Origin: Symbiodinium microadriaticum
Taxonomy: Eukaryota > Sar > Dinophyceae > Suessiales > Symbiodiniaceae
DNA length: 64,000 nt
Assembly: GCA_001939145.1 (NCBI GenBank)
Contig: LSRX01001503.1
Location: 8,219 to 72,218 of the forward strand
Reading direction: 5' to 3'
This document shows positions 59,476 through 64,000 of this stretch, one piece after another. The position numbers and the translations under genes were made by a program. The number at the start of each line of letters is the position of its first letter. Position 1 is the first letter of the stretch. Below the pieces are notes generated by a model. The model did no database searches and was not told the origin of the DNA. It worked only from the letters and a program-made list of their open reading frames with translations.

Positions 59476-59901
59476 AAACGGTGTTTGGGTGTTGGACCCG
59501 AACCGCGACACCTCTTCTGGTTCCATTACGAGGTTACGGAGACTCGTCATCCATGGGCCTTCGTCCAGGGTTCGCCGAAGTGACGCATCGCGGCCTTGGA
59601 GATGCTGGGGTCCTTAGTCCTGACGGCCTTCCTCATTGAGAAGAACGACCAGGAGGAGAACTTTTCAATCATTCCCCTGCTTTCTGACAACCAGGGGAAC
59701 ACTTTCTAACTGATGGTCCTTCTTCACCGCAAGGGTTGCGCCCTGTCTCCCTCACACGTTAAGCGTGACTTCAACCAGTTGTCGGACGAGCTCACGCACC
59801 CCGACTACCAGGGCCTCAATCCGGAATGCCGGCTCCGCGTCACTCGACTACTGAGCGGCTGTCACCTTTTACACTTAGTGCTGGAATTTGATTCCTTCTA
59901 G
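59476..59901 (+). mobile_element. DIRS-like reverse transcriptase/RNase H remnant
   Basis: Starting right at the end of the telomere-like array, the frame reads HLFWFHYEVTETRHPWAFVQ, stop, RIAALEMLGSLVLTAFLIEK, IIPLLSDNQGNTF, stop, then LSPSHVKRDFNQLSDELTHP and GLNPECRLRVT to a final stop at 59899-59901. The R-I-x-A-L-E-x-L-x-x-L-V pattern and the later N-x-x-x-D-E-L-T motif resemble the RNase H domain that follows the reverse transcriptase in DIRS-type elements. In-frame stops and loss of the polymerase part make it a non-functional fragment. Confidence 0.5.
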
Positions 59902-61700
59902 TTTGCGACACTCCCTCACCTATGGCCCGAGTTGTGCACGGTGAGGCCGAGAGTTCCCCCACTCGCTCGAACGAGACGCGGGACTTTTCTCGCCATGCAC
60001 ATCAATGCCACACCAATGTTCTTGTGGATTATTTCGGAGGGGCCCTTGGCTTTGGGAGCTTTTGGCCCCGAATCACTCGGGGGGGACCCTCTCGGATTGC
60101 CACCTTGACATATCCGCACGAAGGGGAAAACGGGGGACGTGCATGGCTATCCTTGGGTTCCGTTGCGCTCGTGTTCCCTGACATAGTTGCTTCAAAGGAG
60201 TTTCATGGTTGTTCTGATTGCTTGTACTGCAATTCTACTGGTTTCCCTGTTGCCTCCAGGTTCCGCGAGTCCAGAGCACATGAGTCCGGCTGAACGTGAG
60301 CGTTTGCCGAGCAAATCGGCTTTAAGATGGGAGCACACTTGTCATCAGTTATCCTCGCTCAGTGCATGGAGAGTCTGGCATGAGTTTCTGCACCGTCGGA
60401 CACACAAGTCACACACGGGCATGCTGGCATGCTGGCTGTACACAGGCAGACAAGCAGATAGTCTTACACCCAGACGGCCAGACAAACATGCACATGGGAT
60501 TTAATTAGCGCCATTGGGTATCCATGGTCGTGAATGAACGGCTGCTGCCCCATGTGCTGATGGCCATGTGCTAGTCTGGACCCGGCCGGACAACGAATCA
60601 TGAACAGGCTTCGTCGACATTACAAAACTACGCACCCCGCATCACTAAGCGTTCTGCTTTCCGGTTGCCAGAAATAGTCTCTGCCAAGCTGGTTGGCCAT
60701 GCGCACATGCGAGAATTGTATGAGCGCGTGTTTTGCCATCTGTCTGCGGACAATGTGCACTCCAGCTGCATAAGGTCTCCAATTCTGTGTTGGAGTCACC
60801 TCAGTCTGGCTGCAGCAAACTAAATTTGGATTGCTGTTCGACCCTTGCCCAGCAGAGTGTGTGACACCATTTGCATAACAGCCAGGCAAGCAAGAAAGCA
60901 AGAAAAATAACATGCATGCACACCTACACACATGCAATGCACCCGAATGGATTCCTCGGGACGAACTTTGGTTTTCAGCGGCCGTGAAACGTCTCCCGAG
61001 TCCCTGTGTTCAGTGATGGGATGATTGTCCGAAGCATATGCAGCAGGCATGCGGCAATGCTGTGACCTGAGGCTGCAACAGCAATTATGTGAGTGTCGCT
61101 TTGCCATTCCCCGCATGGGGGGCAATGCAGGAGATCGCAGAAGCAGAAACAGTGCGCAGCTTTCTAAATGACTACTTGCCCCACCCCATCCGGCAGCAGT
61201 CCTACATTTCCGGATGCACTGCCCACCTGACGGTGATTGTGAGACGTTCATCTCCCTCTGCTTCGCTTCTGCTGCAGCCTTGGATCAAAGGATAGTAATT
61301 AAGGGAAGAGCGGAATAAAGACTAGGGTCATGAAAGGAGTTGACCAAAGAATGGACTAATGCAGTCAGCTGAAGGCAAGCAGGTTTAGCGAGGCGATGCT
61401 GAAGGCGTCGCCGCATCGCTGAACAGGCAAGGTGCGTGGTCCCGGAAAGACTTCTGCTCCTTGTGTGGTGGAGCATCCGAGTACTGAGTCAGCCCCACTG
61501 CGTGTCGTGGGAATTGTGAAGCTGATTCGGGAATGGTCAGTTATAATCCGTCAAGACAAGACATGGCTAGAAGAAGCTAAGATTTTCTGGCCAGGGAAAC
61601 TTCTTAGGGACCCAGTTCGCCGGTCCCGCAATCACTCGCCCCCTGTCGCTTCGGAGCCTGGGCAGACGCTTCTTGCAGGCGAGAAATTCTGGCATGTTTG
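59902..61700. other. no gene confidently recognised
   Basis: ORFs at 59922-60293 (+), 60187-60504 (+) and 60820-61251 (-) have no motifs. A protein-like piece near 61120-61240 (+, EIAEAETVRSFLNDYLPHPI) might be an exon of an upstream part of the second Mei2-like gene. Confidence 0.35.
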
Positions 61701-61701
61701 A

Positions 61702-63334
61702 CAGCCGGCTGCTGAGGATCTCGAACTGCTTCTGCAGCTCTCTTTTTGCCGGTCTCAGAAACTCCGAGGTTCTCACATAGAGAGAGACGAGGCACCACAT
61801 CCGCAAGCCACCAGCCTCGTGCTGAAGCGCCTTCCACCGCGGTGCTCGACGAGTGTTTTGTTGGAAGTGTTGGACATCATCGCTGCCAGGCGAGTAGTTG
61901 CCATGCTATGACTGCTTGTCCGTCAAATCTGCAGCCCACGCCAAGAGCGCCCAACAGTCCGAGTCCTCATGCCCAAGTGGCGTTCCGAGAGCACCCTGAG
62001 ACTTGCAAGAGCAAGTCAAACGAGCAGCACACTTTGGCATCCTAGAACATGTGTATCGCTCTGGCGAGAACACGACTTCGAGCGGAGTCGACGCACGGGA
62101 CTGTGCAGGGAACACGACTTGTTCTTGCTTCATCCTCCATCCCTGCATGTGGGTGAGTTTGTTCTTCCGTGGCACGGGCTTCTAATTCCCTCCTTGTGGA
62201 TGCGGGTGGATGTGTTCTCGTTCGATTGTACTCTTTTGCCTACGTGGATTCGTTAACAGTGACGAGACTCGACCCAGTAAAAGAACAGCGGATCCCTGTG
62301 ACTGTTGCACTGTTGAGCCGTCACGATAATATCAAGCTCCGGAAGCTGCAATAGCCCAAGCCACCTTGCCATTAAGATCCAAACACCACAACAAGTGCGA
62401 GGATTCCCGCGAAATCCGCCGACTCAGTGTACATCACTGTTGGCACTTCTGAGGCAGCATGCTAATGTCGAGGCCTAAATCGGGGACACTCGCGCAGATT
62501 CCCACCTCACCTGGCCCTCCCCCAAGGCAATCCCCACTGATGCGGCGACGCGCAGCACGTATGCAGCCTGTTTCGTCATCACGAACGCATGCACGGGACC
62601 GCAGGAAAGAGGAGTCGCGGCACTGTAGGAGACGCCCATTATTGTATCTGATCTAGCAATGAATTCGATTTACTCGTTGGACGGGGCCGGCGCAGCCTGT
62701 GACGAGAATGTGAGTTATCTTTATCGAACAATGTGCGCCGCGTCGCAGCAGGAGCCAGGGAAGCAGCCCGCCTTGCCGGCAGGGGCATCTAATCCCTGTA
62801 CACGGAATGCAGAACTCCAGAGAGTCTGGAAGATGTGCAGCAAGCAAAGCTGCGACAAGCCTCGTTTCGCAGGTACGATTACGTTCACCTGCCGCTGGAC
62901 CACCGCACCAACAAAAACATGTCGATGGCTTTCGTGAACTTTGTTGACCACGAGGACACATCCACCTCATTTTTGAATCCACATGCTGTTAGCGATCATG
63001 ACGCTCATGTTGCTGATGATCTTGGCGAGCGCTCAAAGCTGCACAGTGTCAGAGTGTGCGTGCGTGTGTGTGTGTGTGTGTGGCAAACTTGCAGGAGGCA
63101 TGCGTCGCGTTTCGGCGTCTGTCGCGGCCGAACGATTTTCCGGATGCCTTCGCTCCGAGTACCAAAGCCGTCTGGGGCGCGATCCACGGTTTGGGGCCAA
63201 ACTTGGCTCACTTCGTGACCCGTTATGGGCCTGCTGCGCTGGATCCACCATGCGCACCGCTGGTTTTTCTGAACTGTCGGTGTGTTCCACGAACGCAGAC
63301 GTTATTGCGGAGCCTCGTCTGCAAGTTGATCTGA
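61702..63334 (+). CDS. Mei2-like RNA-recognition-motif protein (with introns)
   Basis: Paralogue of the 53.4-kb gene. The first exon (from about 61702 or later; start unresolved) ends at 61889 with TSLVLKRLPPRCSTSVLLEV followed by LDIIAA. A 983-bp GC-AG intron (61890-62872) joins RYDYVHLPLDHRTNKNMSMA and then FVNFVDHE (62873-62954). A 140-bp GA-AG intron (62955-63094), which contains a GT microsatellite, leads to EACVAFRRLSRPNDFPDAFA, then AIHGLGPNLAHFVTRY and VFLNCRCVPRTQTLL, ending at a TGA in 63332-63334. All junctions keep frame and codon phase. RNP2-like and RNP1-like strands are present. The conserved HGLGPNLxHFVxR extension is shared with the first copy, which argues for a common Mei2-like subfamily. 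Confidence 0.8.
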
Positions 63335-64000
63335 AGGTCGTGCCACTGGTATCCTTGCAGGGGGGAGACCAAGCAACAATTTTGAAACTTGTCTGTTTCG
63401 TTTGAAGCTGCTACTGCACAAGAGCTCTTTTGAAGCATCCAAGCTTCACGGTCGCAAGTCACAACTTGGCTTTGAGAATGCAGCAGCTTAGTGAAGCTCG
63501 AAGTTGCAGTAAAGTGAATCTGGTGGATGCGCCTTCCCTGGCCTCTGAGGGAATTCGTCACTACGGAGATGCTTGAAGCGGCGACGGCTTATCTTCAATC
63601 CCAAAATTCTACGGTCTCTCCTTTGGGTACCGTCAGTCGAGGCAGTTGATCAAAGAGATTATGCTAAACCCCTGTGGCCCTGCATTCGCTGAGAGAGGTG
63701 AAGCGCGGGCTTCGTCCGGAAGCGGCAGGTCGGAAATGGCCCGTCAGAGCATGAGTGCCCGGCCTAAGCAAGTTGTATGGCATCAACATCATGTTTTTCT
63801 TGGCTGCTTGAGCACTCAGCCGTGCAGGGTCGAATCTTTGATTCAACTTTGCTGCGCCTGAGGCCTTTCTGAGATTGCTGCGGAGCTCGCTGACATTCCA
63901 AGTTATTCACGAGACGGGCATGTGGTGTATCAGCTCTGAGCGTATGCGACCTGCCTTGGCGGTGCTGAATGTCCTTTCCGCTAAACAAGCCCTTGCCATC
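63335..64000. other. no gene recognised
   Basis: Downstream of the second Mei2-like gene there are only short ORFs, including 63646-63861 (+), with no motif. Confidence 0.4.

Noticed and set aside
1-64000. tRNA or rRNA genes
   Set aside because: No cloverleaf with A/B-box spacing or conserved rRNA core sequence was noticed by eye. A covariance-model scan would be needed to exclude them.

Overview
The window looks like nuclear DNA of a dinoflagellate, probably of the Symbiodinium-like (suessialean) type. The evidence is internal. Recognisable proteins are split into many short exons. Introns end in AG, usually followed by an exonic G, and begin with GC, GT or occasionally GA. A 12-nt match to the dinoflagellate spliced leader lies upstream of an intronless decayed ORF. 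There is also a CCCTAAA-type array and remnants of tyrosine-recombinase (DIRS-like) retroelements. The protein calls were made by reading motifs and testing whether exons join in frame. No database search was possible.

Layout. 1-1258: 17 copies of a 74-bp satellite. 1.3-2.9 kb: a frameshifted, intronless minus-strand ORF. 3.5-3.7 kb: a possible minus-strand HNH exon. 4.7-6.7 kb: epoxide hydrolase. 8.8-11.2 kb: an unrecognised multi-exon gene. 11.3-11.9 kb: a possible CCCH zinc-finger gene. 15.6-18.4 kb: organellar ribosomal protein uL16. 20.0-23.2 kb: LSm domain of an LSM14/Scd6 protein followed by K/G/Y-rich exons, with a 552-N gap inside an intron. 23.2-31.3 kb: mostly unrecognised. 31.35-35.48 kb: MND1. 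36.9-39.2 kb: class-3 (DAGL-type) lipase. 39.7-40.1 kb: a small membrane protein. 40.4-41.9 kb: K/G-rich exons ending in FDF and FFD boxes, the other half of an LSM14-type protein. 43.1-47.85 kb: a choline-transporter-like (CTL/SLC44) protein. 49.0-49.3 kb: an EF-hand-like ORF. 50.06-53.1 kb: a UBA + MINDY-3/4-type deubiquitinase. 53.4-53.9 kb: an intronless Mei2-like RRM. 56.5-58.5 kb: decayed intronless ORFs. 58.5-59.9 kb: tyrosine-recombinase and RNase H remnants flanking a 57-bp-period telomere-like array. 61.8-63.3 kb: a second Mei2-like RRM gene, with introns.

All the confidently recognised genes are on the + strand, as expected for dinoflagellate unidirectional gene arrays; the minus-strand candidates are weak or decayed. 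The genes do not form a pathway. Several concern RNA or meiosis (LSM14, two Mei2-like, MND1), but that may be coincidence.

The most unusual points are: the N- and C-terminal halves of an LSM14-type protein 17 kb apart with MND1 and a lipase between them; an intronless Mei2-like domain in open frame with the last exon of a deubiquitinase, while its nearby paralogue has introns; the spliced-leader relic; and the retroelement/telomere-like cluster.
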